Shown here piece after piece: positions 46,867-47,694 of a DNA stretch of 47,694 nt. Each line of letters begins with the position of its first letter. Position 1 is the stretch's first letter. Position numbers and translations under genes: made by a program. This stretch comes from Actinomycetaceae bacterium. Lineage in GTDB: Bacteria; Actinomycetota; Actinomycetes; Actinomycetales; Actinomycetaceae. Below the pieces are notes generated by a model. That model made no database searches, was not told the origin of the DNA, and was given only the letters and a program-made list of their open reading frames with translations. The stretch covers positions 76,459 to 124,152 of the forward strand of contig JAUMUM010000006.1 in NCBI GenBank assembly GCA_030530685.1. Direction: 5' to 3'.

Positions 46867-47694
46867 GACAGTGCGCTGCGTCGGATAAGGCTTTCGTTAT
46901 GTGGTCGACATGATGTAGTGACCGACGCGGTGCGACGAGAACTTCATATGCACCCGTGGCATGCTCGCGCCCCTGTTTTGCACGCCCTTTCTTGCTCCCG
47001 CGACCTTGACGCCCGCACCCGCCTAGCACGCCCCTTTGCGCCCGTGCGATTCGCAGGCGCTCGCATGCCCCGCGACTGTCCTGCTCGAGCCGGCCGCAGT
47101 GCTCGCGCACCCAAAGACAGAGGTGCGGACCTCGGCCCGAGCCCTTCGAACCTGCCACACTGACCACAGGAGTGACGAGTTGGCACCGTCAACGTTCGAC
47201 ACCGCCCTCACGATCGCGTCACTCGGATATTCACGCGAAACTAGTCACATTGTCACGTCACTCACGCGGCCTGGAACCACCTACCTCGCCGTACGCGGCC
47301 GACGGCTATGTCACTCACGCGCACACGAACCATCCACAGGATCACGCGACACTAGTGGATGGCACTGGTCACCGCGAGTCCACGCTGCCATTCGTCGTGG
47401 TTGAGCTCAACGGTTCACATGCCACTCGGTGTTGGAGCTGACCCCTAGCTCCCCAAGCCGTCACCGCAGGAGAAGTCGCTAGGCCCTGACCGACGACGAG
47501 CCCGGTGGCTGCCAGCGTGCTGGTGTCCGTGGTCGTGGCCTTGCTTGTCATGGAGGCGATGGCTCTCGGTCGGGCGGGCGTTTGAGGCGCGCGGTTAGGC
47601 GTGCATGGCCGGGCCGCGGCCGGGTGGTGTGGACCCTGGGGGTGTGGGTTGTCCACAGGGCAGGGATGGGCCTAGTGGGCCAGGCAGAGGTGTG
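46867..47694. other. Right-end region without a convincing gene
   Basis: About 830 bases. Frames exist on both strands, but none has a Shine-Dalgarno, family motif or steady codon pattern. 47160-47450 is dense in GTCAC/GTGAC words, including two copies of GTCACTCACGCG. A gene starting beyond the window edge cannot be excluded. Confidence 0.4.

Noticed and set aside
46270-47163. Long plus-strand frame opposite leuB continuing into the right end
   Set aside because: It is the antisense shadow of leuB, has no ribosome binding site, and loses protein-like composition beyond the gene.
47369-47656. Minus-strand frame of 95 residues at the right end
   Set aside because: Pro/Ala/Thr-rich translation with no ribosome binding site and no family features.

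Overview
The window is high-GC actinobacterial chromosome. The signs are an actinobacterial-type DUF3516 helicase, a C. glutamicum-like ilvB leader peptide, several likely leaderless starts (a TAnnnT -10 element 7-9 nt before ATG or GTG), GTG and TTG starts, and a DtxR/IdeR-like site before an iron-uptake operon. Family content suggests an Actinomycetaceae-like host (Trueperella/Arcanobacterium/Actinobaculum relatives). This is inference, because no 16S or other decisive marker is present.

Layout. 1-2.8 kb: four tandem paralogous small lipoprotein genes, each followed by a GC-rich hairpin. 2.9-9.1 kb: DUF4432 epimerase-like protein, M50 membrane protease, patatin-like phospholipase, YdcF/SanA-type DUF218 protein, and a TetR regulator divergent from a YhgE/Pip-like membrane protein with two operator-like palindromes between them. 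9.3-17.1 kb: branched-chain amino acid cluster ilvD - AspT-type antiporter - (leader peptide and attenuator) - ilvB - ilvN - ilvC on the minus strand. 17.2-20.8 kb: efeUOB iron uptake operon. 21.0-26.4 kb: a CydDC-like ABC exporter pair coupled to a DUF1846 protein. 26.8-27.7 kb: alpha/beta hydrolase.

27.7-35.5 kb: a lower-GC genomic island abutting the 3' end of tRNA-His. It holds the downstream half of a BREX-like phage-defence locus on the minus strand: a 5'-truncated SMC/PrrC-like ATPase, a 47-residue translationally coupled small protein, a DUF1016 PDDEXK nuclease, PglZ (apparently frameshifted) and BrxL. The first three junctions (ATPase/small protein, small protein/nuclease, nuclease/pglZ) are ATGA or similar overlaps, while pglZ and brxL are separated by a 14-nt gap. 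BrxA, BrxB, BrxC and PglX are absent from the window. The locus is therefore either a decaying BREX remnant or a reduced PglZ-BrxL-nuclease system.

35.6-47.7 kb: XRE regulator with a membrane tail, a decayed quinone-oxidoreductase pseudogene, an ATP-grasp protein, a disordered exported surface protein, tRNA-Lys, a DUF3516 helicase followed by a YggS-family PLP protein, and a leuB-ilvE-lipoate ligase minus-strand group. With ilvDBNC this puts much of the valine/isoleucine/leucine pathway in one window. The last 830 bases hold no convincing gene.
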